NCBI GenBank assembly: GCA_036309765.1 | Contig: JAXJTE010000212.1 | Span: 1 to 64,000, forward strand | Reading direction: 5' to 3' | DNA length: 64,000 nt | From: Caryophanon sp036309765 | Lineage (GTDB): Bacteria; Bacillota; Bacilli; Bacillales_A; Planococcaceae | Shown: positions 17,601 through 24,969 of the stretch, piece by piece | Position numbering within the stretch: position 1 is the stretch's first letter | How the letters are laid out: every line of letters starts with the position of its first letter | Position numbers and translations under genes: made by a program | Notes under the pieces: model-generated | Database searches by the model: none | What the model saw: the letters and a program-made list of their open reading frames with translations, nothing else | What the model was told of the DNA's origin: nothing

Positions 17601-18195
17601 GATTGAGGAGTTCCGCGAAGTGTCAGCGCGTCATGCGTTTTTAACGGAGCAACGTAACGACTTAATCGAGGCACAAAACACGTTGCACGATGCGATTCGT
17701 GAAATGGACGAGGAAATGACGCAGCGCTTTAAAACGACATTTGAATCGATTCGTGCGCATTTTAAAATCGTCTTCCGCGAGCTGTTTGGCGGCGGTCAGG
17801 CAGACTTAGTGTTAACGGACGCTGATAACTTGCTTGAAACCGGCATTGAAATTGTCGCACAGCCACCAGGGAAAAAACTGCAAAACTTAAGTCTGTTATC
17901 TGGCGGTGAACGCGCTTTAACGGCGATTGGCTTACTGTTTGCGATTTTAAAGACGCGTCCTGTACCGTTTTGTATTTTGGACGAGGTGGAAGCGGCACTC
18001 GACGATTCAAACGTCGTGCGCTATAGCCAGTACTTAAAGAAATTTAGTGAGCATACACAATTTATCGTCATTACCCATCGTAAAGGCACGATGGAAGGGG
18101 CGGACGTGCTATACGGCATTACGATGCAAGAGTCGGGCGTATCGAAGCTTGTATCAGTTAAGCTTGAAGAAGACGCCCCCGTGACGACGCAATAA
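14629..18195 (+). CDS. smc: Chromosome partition protein Smc
   Basis: ATPase of the Smc-ScpAB condensin that organises and segregates the chromosome. Walker A GPNGSGKS is at 31-38. Two long coiled coils flank a hinge (about 500-670, with GGSLTGGAAK near its end). The signature LSGGERALTAI starts at about 1090 and Walker B CILDEVEAALDD is near 1115. The length of 1188 residues is normal. The coiled coil is unusually rich in Gln runs (QQEQQ, EQQQ). It lies in the standard rnc-smc-ftsY unit. Confidence 0.97.
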   Translation: MFLKRLEVVGFKSFAERIGIDFVPGVTAVVGPNGSGKSNVIDAVRWVLGEQSAKSLRGAKMEDVIFAGSDSRKALNFAEVTLVLDNTDERLQYPYTEVSVTRRVYRSGDSEYLLNKQSCRLKDITDLFMDSGLGKEAFSIISQGRVDEILNSRAQDRRSIFEEAAGVLKYKLRKKKAEHKLVETDENLNRVLDILHELDRRLEPLHMQASAAQDYLQMTEEMRDYDIALLVHNLQMYTQELQNSAVELSRLQQQEQQYVAQIATEQQHVQQLRQQLTSLDGKLDVAQNDLIEASTEVERSEGRRALYTQQSENREQQREKLTTALAEATVDVEQLQQRKDELQQSYAAKKANVEQLKAEMKKLEQLLTSSASEIAAHIEEQKSLYIERLNEQATVRNELKHIHQQLEQQQEMNSRVTTQTSHMHEELTQFAQQEAALQKQVDEDDEALRTQIAQYSELQAAFNALVQKLEQKEALLYDAYRMQQQQTARKESLEALEADFSGFYQGVKEVLVARDKQTLKGIEGAVAELIQVPADYTKAIETALGAAAQHIVTADEQAAQQAITYLKQKRAGRATFLPKTVMRSRKLQRAAIAHVLDHPAFIACADELLSASGDNQSIIENLLGNVIVAKHLEGATAIARGCQYKYRVVTLEGDIVNAGGSLTGGAAKVQNSVFSRRSELDELTASLQQMSAKMTKVEQSIAADKASVANQRNALDAVKTSSEEMRAMQLERAAKLREIQSLHRQLKTRLSLTTSENSDLQTRRESLLAAKEQAEVRLVQLEQELQQLNAAIEQMTTAKEQNDEEKDVVREQFATKRAKLAVAEEQRTQTQVATADVEVTLMKAQERITSVTQELEWLQNDEAQEDVSLDELTTQVERWLQTRQQLTGALAALKEQRLQQQQSLTDVEAALQQSEAAHKQVVEQLHQLDVQRNRTELLWNRENQQLEEQYELTLEQAIEQVREIDDLDYARRKVKLLKQSIEELGPVNVSAIEEFREVSARHAFLTEQRNDLIEAQNTLHDAIREMDEEMTQRFKTTFESIRAHFKIVFRELFGGGQADLVLTDADNLLETGIEIVAQPPGKKLQNLSLLSGGERALTAIGLLFAILKTRPVPFCILDEVEAALDDSNVVRYSQYLKKFSEHTQFIVITHRKGTMEGADVLYGITMQESGVSKLVSVKLEEDAPVTTQ

Positions 18196-18208
18196 AGGAG
18201 AGTAAACG

Positions 18209-19429
18209 ATGAGCTTTTTTAAACGATTAAAGGCGAAGCTAACAGGAGACGCCGTAGAAGAAGAATTAAAAGATGCGCCGCTACAAGACGCACAGCAAGA
18301 CGATGCAGCGGATGAGAAAGACGAGCGCATCGAACAAAAGGTAGAAGAAGCTGCACCAGCAGTTGTTCAAAAAGAAGAAGTGGCAGTAGTCGTTGAAGAG
18401 ACAGCGCTTGACGTGACCGAGCCGCAGCAAGACGACGAAGAGCAAGAAGATAAAAAAGCTTCTGCTTGGTCGATTACGCAAAAGTTCAAAGCAGGCTTAG
18501 CGAAAACGCGCGACTCATTCACATCAAAAGTAAATGACTTAGTCGCACGCTACCGTAAAGTCGATGAAGATTTCTTCGAGGAGCTTGAAGATTTATTATT
18601 ACAAGCGGACGTGGGCATCGATACAGTGGACGAGCTAATGGACAAGTTACGCTATGAAGTAAAGCGCAAAAACATTAAAGATACAAACGGCATTCAAGCG
18701 GTTATCGCAGAAAAGCTTGTTGAAATTTACGAGCGCGGTGAGGAAGATTTAATCGACTTAAACCTACAGCCAAAAGGTGAGCTAACGGTGATTTTATTCG
18801 TCGGTGTAAACGGCGTAGGGAAGACGACGACAATCGGTAAGCTTGCCCGTCGCTTACAGCAAGAAGGTCGCTCAGTCATGCTTGCAGCGGGCGATACGTT
18901 CCGTGCAGGTGCAATCGACCAGCTACAAGTATGGGGAGACCGCGTTGGCGCTGAAGTCATCAAGCAATCAGAAGGCTCAGACCCAGCAGCGGTCATGTTT
19001 GATGCGATTCAAGCGGCGAAAAAGCGCGGCGTGGACGTATTAATTTGCGATACAGCAGGACGTCTGCAAAACAAAGTAAACTTAATGAATGAGCTTGAAA
19101 AAGTAAAGCGTGTCATCTCGCGTGAAATTCCAGACGCACCGCATGAAGTGTTACTTGCACTGGATGCAACGACTGGGCAAAACGCATTAATGCAAGCGAA
19201 AATTTTCAAGGAAGTAACGGACGTATCAGGTATCGTGTTAACGAAGCTTGACGGAACAGCAAAGGGCGGGATCGTGCTTGCGATTCGTCATCAGCTAAGC
19301 ATTCCAGTGAAATTCGTCGGGCTTGGCGAGCAAATGGACGACCTACAGCCATTTGATGCAGAGCGCTATGTATATGGCTTATTTGCAGAAGGGCTAGAAA
19401 AAGAATTAGAGGACGCAGACGAGGAATAA
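18209..19429 (+). CDS. ftsY: Signal recognition particle receptor FtsY
   Basis: Membrane-associated GTPase that docks SRP-ribosome complexes at the translocon. After a short basic start (FFKRLKAKL) comes an acidic linker rich in Glu, Asp and Gln (about 15-85). The NG domain follows: P-loop GVNGVGKT at 199-206, then DTAGRLQNK, TKLDGTAKGG and the C-terminal FVGLGEQMDDL. It has 406 residues, the long form because of the acidic linker. The SD is AAAGGAGAG. Confidence 0.97.
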   Translation: MSFFKRLKAKLTGDAVEEELKDAPLQDAQQDDAADEKDERIEQKVEEAAPAVVQKEEVAVVVEETALDVTEPQQDDEEQEDKKASAWSITQKFKAGLAKTRDSFTSKVNDLVARYRKVDEDFFEELEDLLLQADVGIDTVDELMDKLRYEVKRKNIKDTNGIQAVIAEKLVEIYERGEEDLIDLNLQPKGELTVILFVGVNGVGKTTTIGKLARRLQQEGRSVMLAAGDTFRAGAIDQLQVWGDRVGAEVIKQSEGSDPAAVMFDAIQAAKKRGVDVLICDTAGRLQNKVNLMNELEKVKRVISREIPDAPHEVLLALDATTGQNALMQAKIFKEVTDVSGIVLTKLDGTAKGGIVLAIRHQLSIPVKFVGLGEQMDDLQPFDAERYVYGLFAEGLEKELEDADEE

Positions 19430-19445
19430 TCGTGCTGTGACGAAG

Positions 19446-19482
19446 GGCTAGAGGAGTGATTTCATTTCCTCTAGCCTTTTTT
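19446..19482 (+). terminator. Terminator after ftsY
   Basis: Arms GGCTAGAGGA and TCCTCTAGCC with a 10-base loop, then TTTTTT. Confidence 0.94.
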
Positions 19483-19563
19483 GTGAGTGAATCAATTGGC
19501 GACACCTCAGAAAAACGAGCCATATTTCGCGCATCTACGTTTCTCTGTATAAAGGGAATTCCC

Positions 19564-19591
19564 TTGACAGAACGGGCTTTTACGCTATAAT
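19564..19591 (+). promoter_or_regulatory. Consensus sigma-A promoter of ylxM-ffh
   Basis: Perfect TTGACA (19564-19569) and perfect TATAAT (19586-19591) with 16 bases between, 36 bases before ylxM. This is the strongest-looking promoter in the window. Confidence 0.85.
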
Positions 19592-19627
19592 TAATGAAAG
19601 ACAAACTATGATAGGGAGAGGTTTACA

Positions 19628-19963
19628 ATGTTGCTTGAAAAAACAACTCGCATGAACTTTCTCTTTGACTTTTATCAAGCGCTACTAACTGATAAACAAC
19701 GCAGTTACATGGAGCTATATTACTTAGATGACCATTCGTTAGGCGAAATTGCGGAGTCGTATGCGATATCGCGCCAGGCTGTGTATGATAACATTCGTCG
19801 AACAGAAGCAATGCTTGAAGAGTATGAAAATAAATTATGTTTACTTGAAAAATTCCAACAGCGTAAACTAGCAATTGAAGCGTTAACAGAGGGCATCCAA
19901 AACGGTACGCTCTCACCGAATAAGCAAATTCAAATGCTTGAGGAGCTGCAAGAGTGGGATTAG
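19628..19963 (+). CDS. ylxM: UPF0122 HTH protein YlxM
   Basis: A 111-residue protein with a sigma-70 region-4-like helix-turn-helix (SLGEIAESYAISRQAVYDNI, about 38-57), followed by a charged helical tail. In Firmicutes and streptococci it is encoded with ffh and linked to the SRP pathway. Its exact role is not settled. The SD GGGAGAGG lies upstream. The ffh start follows 13 bases after the stop. Confidence 0.93.
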   Translation: MLLEKTTRMNFLFDFYQALLTDKQRSYMELYYLDDHSLGEIAESYAISRQAVYDNIRRTEAMLEEYENKLCLLEKFQQRKLAIEALTEGIQNGTLSPNKQIQMLEELQEWD

Positions 19964-19976
19964 GGGGAGACTTATT

Positions 19977-21335
19977 ATGGCATTCGAAGGTTTAGCTGAA
20001 CGCCTTCAAGGGACGATCCAAAAGATTAAAGGTAAAGGTAAAGTATCTGAACAAGACGTAAAAGATATGATGCGTGAAGTTCGCCGTGCCTTAATCGAAG
20101 CGGACGTTAACTTAAAAGTAGTAAAAGGATTTGTTGCTCGTGTCAGTGAGCGTGCTGTCGGTTCAGACGTCATGAAATCATTAACACCGGGTCAACAAGT
20201 TATTAAAATTGTACAAGAAGAGCTACAAGCGTTAATGGGCGGCGAGCAAAGCCCGATTAAATTTAATACAAAGCCACCAACTGTCATTATGATGGTCGGC
20301 TTACAAGGTGCTGGTAAAACGACGACGACAGGGAAGCTTGCGAACGTTTTACGTAAAAAATACAACCGTAAGCCATTGCTTGTTGCGGCCGATGTTTACC
20401 GCCCAGCAGCAATTCAACAGCTTGAAACAATCGGTAAGCAGCTATCGTTACCTGTGTTCTCGCTAGGCAGTGAAGTATCGCCAGTTGAAATTGCACGCCA
20501 AGCGATTGAGCATGCAAAAGAAGAGCATTTAGACGTTGTCATTATCGATACAGCAGGTCGTCTGCACATTGATGAAACGTTAATGCAAGAGCTAAAGGAT
20601 ATTCGCGGCATTAAAGAGCCTGACGAAGTATTTTTAGTTGTGGACTCAATGACTGGGCAAGATGCGGTCAACGTTGCACAAAACTTCGATGAGGCGGTTG
20701 GCATTACGGGCGTCGTGTTAACGAAATTAGACGGTGATACGCGTGGTGGTGCTGCACTTTCAATCCGTGCTGTAACCGAGAAGCCAATTAAATTTGTCGG
20801 GATGGGCGAGAAAATGGATGCGCTTGAGCCATTCCACCCAGAGCGTATGGCAAGCCGTATTTTAGGCATGGGTGACGTATTGTCGCTCATCGAAAAAGCG
20901 CAAGCCGAAGTCGATATGGACAAAGCAAAAGAGCTAGAAGAGAAGTTCATGACGCAAACATTTACGTTTGATGACTTCATCGAGCAGCTACAAGCGGTGA
21001 AAAAAATGGGTCCTTTAGATGAAATTTTAAAGATGATTCCAGGGGCTAACAAAATTAAAGGGCTCGATAATGCGAAGGTCGACGAGAAGCAAATGGCGCA
21101 CATTGAGGCGATCATTTACTCGATGACACCAGCGGAAAAAACGAACCCAGAGATTATTAGTGCAAGCCGCAAAAAGCGCATCGCCAAAGGGTCTGGCACA
21201 TCAATTCAAGAAATTAATCGACTGTTAAAGCAGTTCGAAGACATGAAGAAAATGATGAAGCAAATGACGACGATGACGCAGGGCAAAGGGAAGAAAAAGA
21301 TGAAACTACCTGGTTTAGATTCTCTTTTTAAATAA
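19977..21335 (+). CDS. ffh: Signal recognition particle protein Ffh
   Basis: SRP54 GTPase that binds signal sequences and 4.5S/scRNA. I chose ATG 19977 (452 residues), where the family N-terminus MAFEGLAERLQ starts, with TAGGGGGAGA before it. P-loop GLQGAGKT is at 108-115, followed by DTAGRLHID, TKLDGDTRGG and the Met-rich M domain ending in MKKMMKQMTTM. It partners FtsY encoded just upstream. Confidence 0.97.
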   Translation: MAFEGLAERLQGTIQKIKGKGKVSEQDVKDMMREVRRALIEADVNLKVVKGFVARVSERAVGSDVMKSLTPGQQVIKIVQEELQALMGGEQSPIKFNTKPPTVIMMVGLQGAGKTTTTGKLANVLRKKYNRKPLLVAADVYRPAAIQQLETIGKQLSLPVFSLGSEVSPVEIARQAIEHAKEEHLDVVIIDTAGRLHIDETLMQELKDIRGIKEPDEVFLVVDSMTGQDAVNVAQNFDEAVGITGVVLTKLDGDTRGGAALSIRAVTEKPIKFVGMGEKMDALEPFHPERMASRILGMGDVLSLIEKAQAEVDMDKAKELEEKFMTQTFTFDDFIEQLQAVKKMGPLDEILKMIPGANKIKGLDNAKVDEKQMAHIEAIIYSMTPAEKTNPEIISASRKKRIAKGSGTSIQEINRLLKQFEDMKKMMKQMTTMTQGKGKKKMKLPGLDSLFK

Positions 21336-21361
21336 ATTTATAAGGTGTTAAGAAAAAACAC

Positions 21362-21390
21362 TTTACAAACATCAGAAACATTGATAATAT
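21362..21390 (+). promoter_or_regulatory. Promoter of rpsP
   Basis: TTTACA (21362-21367) and TAATAT (21385-21390) spaced 17 bases. A weak 8-bp hairpin lies just upstream at 21342-21364 without a T-run. Confidence 0.6.
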
Positions 21391-21428
21391 ACTATCTTGT
21401 GTGAAACTTATTCGGAGGTGCTAGAAAA

Positions 21429-21701
21429 ATGGCAGTTAAAATTCGCTTAAAACGTATGGGAGCTAAAAAATCTCCTTTCTATCGTATCGTAGTTGCAGAC
21501 GCTCGCTCACCACGTGACGGTCGTCAAATCGAAACAGTAGGTACTTACAACCCACTTACAGTTCCAGCTACAGTTCAAATCGATGAAGAGAAAGCTCTTA
21601 AATGGTTAACAAATGGTGCAAAACCATCTGATACTGTACGTAACCTGTTCTCAGATCAAGGTATCATGGAAAAATTCCATAACTCAAAATTCAGTAAATA
21701 A
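21429..21701 (+). CDS. rpsP: 30S ribosomal protein S16
   Basis: Small-subunit assembly protein of 90 residues. The N-terminus MAVKIRLKRMGAKKSPFYRI and RSPRDGRQIETVGTYNP are diagnostic. The SD is CGGAGGTG. Codon use shows more AT-rich, highly-expressed-type codons than neighbouring enzymes. Confidence 0.98.
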   Translation: MAVKIRLKRMGAKKSPFYRIVVADARSPRDGRQIETVGTYNPLTVPATVQIDEEKALKWLTNGAKPSDTVRNLFSDQGIMEKFHNSKFSK

Positions 21702-21716
21702 TTTTGGAGGTGTGCT

Positions 21717-21950
21717 ATGGAGCAGCTGATTAAAGCAATTGTTACACCGTTAGTCGATTATCCAGATGATGTCCGTATTGAGACGGACGAGCAATCAAAT
21801 CGCATTGTTTACAAGCTTTTTGTCCATGCAAATGATCGTGGGAAAGTAATTGGTAAGCACGGGAGAGTTGCAAAAGCAATTCGTACAGTTGTTTACTCAG
21901 CAGCAAATAGTCATCAACAAAAAAAGACGTATGTCGATATATTGGATTGA
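21717..21950 (+). CDS. khpA: KH-domain RNA-binding protein KhpA (YlqC)
   Basis: A 77-residue single KH domain with the GKHG loop at 46-49 in GKVIGKHGRVAKAIR. In Firmicutes KhpA pairs with KhpB and affects cell elongation and RNA metabolism. The SD TTGGAGGTG lies upstream, 15 bases after rpsP. It is followed by a terminator rather than by ylqD as in B. subtilis. Confidence 0.94.
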   Translation: MEQLIKAIVTPLVDYPDDVRIETDEQSNRIVYKLFVHANDRGKVIGKHGRVAKAIRTVVYSAANSHQQKKTYVDILD

Positions 21951-21956
21951 AAGAAT

Positions 21957-21989
21957 GGCATCCGAAGCTTTCGGGTGCCTCTTTTTTTG
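21957..21989 (+). terminator. Terminator after khpA
   Basis: Arms GGCATCCGAA and TTCGGGTGCC (with a G-U pair) followed by a T-rich tract of seven Ts. Confidence 0.92.
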
Positions 21990-22011
21990 TTTAAATATGG
22001 TGAAGCGGTAA

Positions 22012-22128
22012 TGACATTGCTCTTCACGTCGAGGCAGGCTTTCCACGGGCTCGGCTCCGCTCCTACGTCGCGCCTTACGGGGTCTTGAGGCACGAGCTGG
22101 CCTCTTGTTTCGAGCGATGCACTTTGCG
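22012..22128. repeat. GC-rich palindromic dispersed repeat, copy 2 (inverted relative to copy 1)
   Basis: It carries GAGGCAGGCTTTCCACGGGC and ACGGGGTCTT, the reverse complements of the CCCGCGGAAAGCCTGCCTC and GACCCCGC blocks of copy 1. It ends with GAGGC-type inverted arms (GTCGAGGC on the left, GGCCTCTTG on the right). No coding capacity is seen. It lies between the khpA terminator and copy 3. Confidence 0.7.
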
Positions 22129-22263
22129 TGGCACATATGTTACGGCGACGAGGAATCATAACAATACTTGCGCCGAATATCGATGAATAAGGACGAACTG
22201 TTACTATATTTAATCGAAAGTGAATCGCATTTTAGTTTAAAATAAGTGATTGTTATTGGCATG

Positions 22264-22362
22264 TTCTGAAATGTAGGCGGCGACTTCTGTGGGATAAACG
22301 CTAGACAAAAATTAGTTGAGGCAGCGCCCGCGAAAAGCGTCCGCCGAAATGAAAGAACGATT
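22264..22362. repeat. GC-rich palindromic dispersed repeat, copy 3
   Basis: Near-palindromic element: the left arm TAGGCGGCGACTTCTGTGGG pairs with the right arm CCCGCGAAAAGCGTCCGCCG, and the tips GTTCTGAAAT and ATGAAAGAAC also pair. A run of seven Ts follows at 22364-22370, so the folded RNA could act as a terminator. The stretch 22129-22263 between copies 2 and 3 shows nothing I can support. Confidence 0.7.
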
Positions 22363-22401
22363 TTTTTATTAAACGATCAGCGAATCCACACCACGCTTGT
22401 T

Positions 22402-22430
22402 TTGCGTAACGTGGGTGCATTCGCTATAAT
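22402..22430 (+). promoter_or_regulatory. Promoter of rimM-trmD
   Basis: TTGCGT (22402-22407) and perfect TATAAT (22425-22430) spaced 17 bases. The promoter lies within an imperfect inverted repeat (CGAATCCACACCACG at 22381-22395, CGTGGGTGCATTCG at 22410-22423). Confidence 0.7.
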
Positions 22431-22462
22431 GAAACAAGATTATATACAGAGGTGAACGAAGC

Positions 22463-22978
22463 ATGGAATGGTTTAACGTAGGACGTATCGTCAACACGCA
22501 TGGTATTCGTGGGGAGTTACGCATTATTTCAACAACAGATTTTGAGGAAGAGCGCTTTGCGATTGGTTCAAAGCTAGCAGCATTTAAAAAGGATGACAAA
22601 AAGCCAACATGGATTACGATTGGCACAGCACGCCGTCACAAAAACTTTATTTTAGTGACGTTCGAAGGTATGGAAAACATCAATATTGTCGAGCCATTTA
22701 AAGAAGGGCTGCTCAAAATTTCAAGCGATCAGCTAGCAGACGACGAGCTTGGTGACAATGAGTATTACCACTTTGAAATTAAAGAGTGTGAAGTGTTCTC
22801 AGAAGAAGGCGAACTAATTGGTGTCGTAACAGACATTTTAGCGACAGGTGCAAACGACGTATGGGAAGTAACAGCTGGCAAGAAAAAGCACTACATCCCG
22901 TACATTGAGGACGTTGTAAAAGACATTAACGTAGAAGAGAAGAAAATTACGATTCACGTGATGGAAGGATTACTATAA
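22463..22978 (+). CDS. rimM: 16S rRNA maturation factor RimM
   Basis: Binds S19 and helps mature the 30S head. The N-terminal beta barrel begins WFNVGRIVNTHGIRGELRI. The C-terminal PRC-barrel contains YYHFEIKECEV and the HYIPYIEDVVKDI segment. It has 171 residues. The SD is AGAGGTGA. The stop codon overlaps the trmD start by one base (TAATG), so the two are coupled. Confidence 0.96.
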   Translation: MEWFNVGRIVNTHGIRGELRIISTTDFEEERFAIGSKLAAFKKDDKKPTWITIGTARRHKNFILVTFEGMENINIVEPFKEGLLKISSDQLADDELGDNEYYHFEIKECEVFSEEGELIGVVTDILATGANDVWEVTAGKKKHYIPYIEDVVKDINVEEKKITIHVMEGLL

Positions 22979-23703
22979 TGCATATTGAAGTATTTAGTTT
23001 ATTCCCTGGCATGTTTGACGGTGTATTAAATGCCTCGATGATGAAAAAGGCGCAGGAAAAAGGAGCGTTCACATTTAACGTGACTGATTTCCGCGCGTAT
23101 TCAGAAAACAAACATTCACAAGTAGACGACTATCCGTACGGTGGTGGTGCAGGCATGGTGTTAAAGCCAGAGCCATTATTTAACGCGGTGGAGAGTTTAC
23201 AGACAACAGGTAAGCAACCGCGCGTTATTTTAATGTGCCCACAAGGCGAGCGCTTTACGCAAAAGAAGGCGGAGGAGCTAGCAGAAGAACAGAACTTAGT
23301 GTTTTTATGCGGGCATTATGAAGGCTATGACGAGCGCATTCGTGAGCATCTCGTAACGGATGAAATTTCAATCGGTGACTTCGTATTAACGGGCGGTGAG
23401 CTTGCGGCGATGACGGTTATTGATAGCGTCGTGCGCCTTTTACCAAACGTACTTGGACAAGCCGACTCACATATTCAAGACTCGTTCTCAACAGGTTTAC
23501 TTGAGCATCCTCATTACACGCGCCCAGCGGATTTCAGAGGCATGACCGTTCCAGATATTTTACTTTCAGGCAATCATGCAAAAATCGCACAGTGGCGTGA
23601 AGAGCAGTCACTAAAGCGTACATTTGAGCGACGCCCAGACTTATTCGAGCATATCGAGCTAACAGATAAGCAAAAAGCATATATCGAGACGTTGAAGAAG
23701 TAA
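22978..23703 (+). CDS. trmD: tRNA (guanine-37-N1) methyltransferase
   Basis: Methylates G37 next to the anticodon to prevent frameshifting. It is a SPOUT enzyme with the trefoil-knot SAM site in SIGDFVLTGGELAAM. The catalytic Asp region is GQADSHIQDSF, and the linker HPHYTRPADFRG is typical. It has 241 residues. It is the second gene of the rimM unit. Confidence 0.97.
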   Translation: MHIEVFSLFPGMFDGVLNASMMKKAQEKGAFTFNVTDFRAYSENKHSQVDDYPYGGGAGMVLKPEPLFNAVESLQTTGKQPRVILMCPQGERFTQKKAEELAEEQNLVFLCGHYEGYDERIREHLVTDEISIGDFVLTGGELAAMTVIDSVVRLLPNVLGQADSHIQDSFSTGLLEHPHYTRPADFRGMTVPDILLSGNHAKIAQWREEQSLKRTFERRPDLFEHIELTDKQKAYIETLKK

Positions 23704-23757
23704 TGATTGCATATGCACTGTAAAGTAAAATTCCTTGTACGTTGCAGCGAATTTTAG

Positions 23758-23786
23758 TTGCAAGCAAAATTTCTTTATGGTATTAT
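23758..23786 (+). promoter_or_regulatory. Promoter of rplS
   Basis: TTGCAA (23758-23763) and TATTAT (23781-23786) spaced 17 bases, leaving a leader of about 80 bases before rplS. Confidence 0.65.
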
Positions 23787-23874
23787 TCAATTTGTGCTTA
23801 TAAGCATATGAATTACGATGTTCCGCTGTGCGCATTTGTTCGTGTAAGAGCATTGGTAAAAGGAGAGAAACATA

Positions 23875-24219
23875 ATGTCAAACATTATTACTGAAATCAC
23901 TAAAGAACAACTTCGTACTGATGTACCTTCATTCCGTCCTGGTGACACTGTTCGCGTACACGTTAAAGTTGTAGAGGGTACTCGTGAGCGTATCCAATTA
24001 TTCGAAGGCGTTGTAATTAAACGTCGTGGCGGCGGCATCAGCGAAACTTTCACAGTTCGTAAAATTTCTTCTGGTGTTGGTGTTGAGCGTGCTTTCCCAG
24101 TACACACACCAAAGATCGCTAAATTAGAAGTATTACGTAAAGGTAAAGTACGTCGTGCGAAACTTTACTACCTACGTAACTTACGTGGTAAAGCTGCTCG
24201 TATTAAAGAAATTCGTTAA
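23875..24219 (+). CDS. rplS: 50S ribosomal protein L19
   Basis: Large-subunit protein at the 30S-50S interface, 114 residues. Diagnostic segments are RPGDTVRVHVKVVEGTRERI and KVRRAKLYYLRNLRGKAARI (each given in part). The SD AAAGGAGAG lies upstream. Own promoter and own terminator make it a monocistronic unit. Confidence 0.98.
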   Translation: MSNIITEITKEQLRTDVPSFRPGDTVRVHVKVVEGTRERIQLFEGVVIKRRGGGISETFTVRKISSGVGVERAFPVHTPKIAKLEVLRKGKVRRAKLYYLRNLRGKAARIKEIR

Positions 24220-24236
24220 TTATGAGTTAAAAAAGA

Positions 24237-24272
24237 AAGGAGTTTGTGTTTATCCACAAGCTCCTTTTTTTT
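24237..24272 (+). terminator. Terminator after rplS
   Basis: Arms AAGGAG-TTTGTG and CACAAG-CTCCTT with a short loop, followed by eight Ts. Confidence 0.93.
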
Positions 24273-24293
24273 GTGACGAAAAGGCGTTCTAAC

Positions 24294-24323
24294 TTGTCAA
24301 CGAACTAGCGAATACTCTAAAAT
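24294..24323 (+). promoter_or_regulatory. Candidate promoter of the signal peptidase gene
   Basis: TTGTCA (24294-24299) and TAAAAT (24318-24323) spaced 18 bases, just after the rplS terminator. Confidence 0.5.
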
Positions 24324-24351
24324 GAAGAGGAGCTAAAGGGAGGCGTAATGT

Positions 24352-24912
24352 TTGGAAACAGCACAAAAAGAAAAAAATGAATTGTGGGAATGGACGAAAG
24401 CGTTACTTATTGCATTTGCAGTAGCAGCAGTCATTCGATTTTTCCTATTCACACCAATCGTTGTCGATGGTGAATCAATGATGCCAACATTAGAAAATGG
24501 CGACCGTATGATTGTAAGTAAAATTGGCTATATGATTGGCGAGCCTGATCGTTTTGATATTGTCGTATTCCATGCACCAGAAGGAAAAGATTATATTAAA
24601 CGTGTCATCGGCTTACCAGGCGACCATATCGAGTTTAAAGATGACCAATTATATATTAATGGTGAGGCGTATGACGAGCCATATTTAGATGAAAACAAAG
24701 CAGACTTACCAGAAGGCACATTAACAGAAGACTTTACGTTAGAAGAGCGAACAGGTGTAACAGAAATTCCGGAAGATTATGTGTTTGTGATGGGCGATAA
24801 CCGTCGCTACAGTAAAGATAGCCGTCATATCGGGCTTGTACATCAAGACGAAATCATCGGCAGCACAAGCATCATTTTCTGGCCGTTAAACGAAATTAAA
24901 ATGGTAGATTAA
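24352..24912 (+). CDS. lepB: Signal peptidase I
   Basis: Membrane serine protease that removes signal peptides from exported proteins. One N-terminal membrane helix (about 16-34) anchors the outer domain. The catalytic S42 lies in GESMMPTL and K83 in YIKRVIGLPGD; GDNR follows near 147. It has 186 residues, like SipS-type enzymes. The start is TTG 24352, with AAAGGGAGG 7 bases upstream. An out-of-frame ATG at 24348 overlaps it and would give only ten residues. Confidence 0.94.
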   Translation: METAQKEKNELWEWTKALLIAFAVAAVIRFFLFTPIVVDGESMMPTLENGDRMIVSKIGYMIGEPDRFDIVVFHAPEGKDYIKRVIGLPGDHIEFKDDQLYINGEAYDEPYLDENKADLPEGTLTEDFTLEERTGVTEIPEDYVFVMGDNRRYSKDSRHIGLVHQDEIIGSTSIIFWPLNEIKMVD

Positions 24913-24969
24913 CAGCTGCGAGGGGTGCATGACACGCCCTCGCATCTGTTTGTTATGGAGGTAACACGT

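Noticed and set aside
20414..21115. 233-residue minus-strand frame inside ffh
   Set aside because: Ser/Cys-rich shadow of ffh with no SD and no recognisable motif.
22183..22245. 20-codon frame between repeat copies 2 and 3
   Set aside because: No SD, no conserved neighbour and no resemblance to YlqD; expected by chance in AT-rich spacer.
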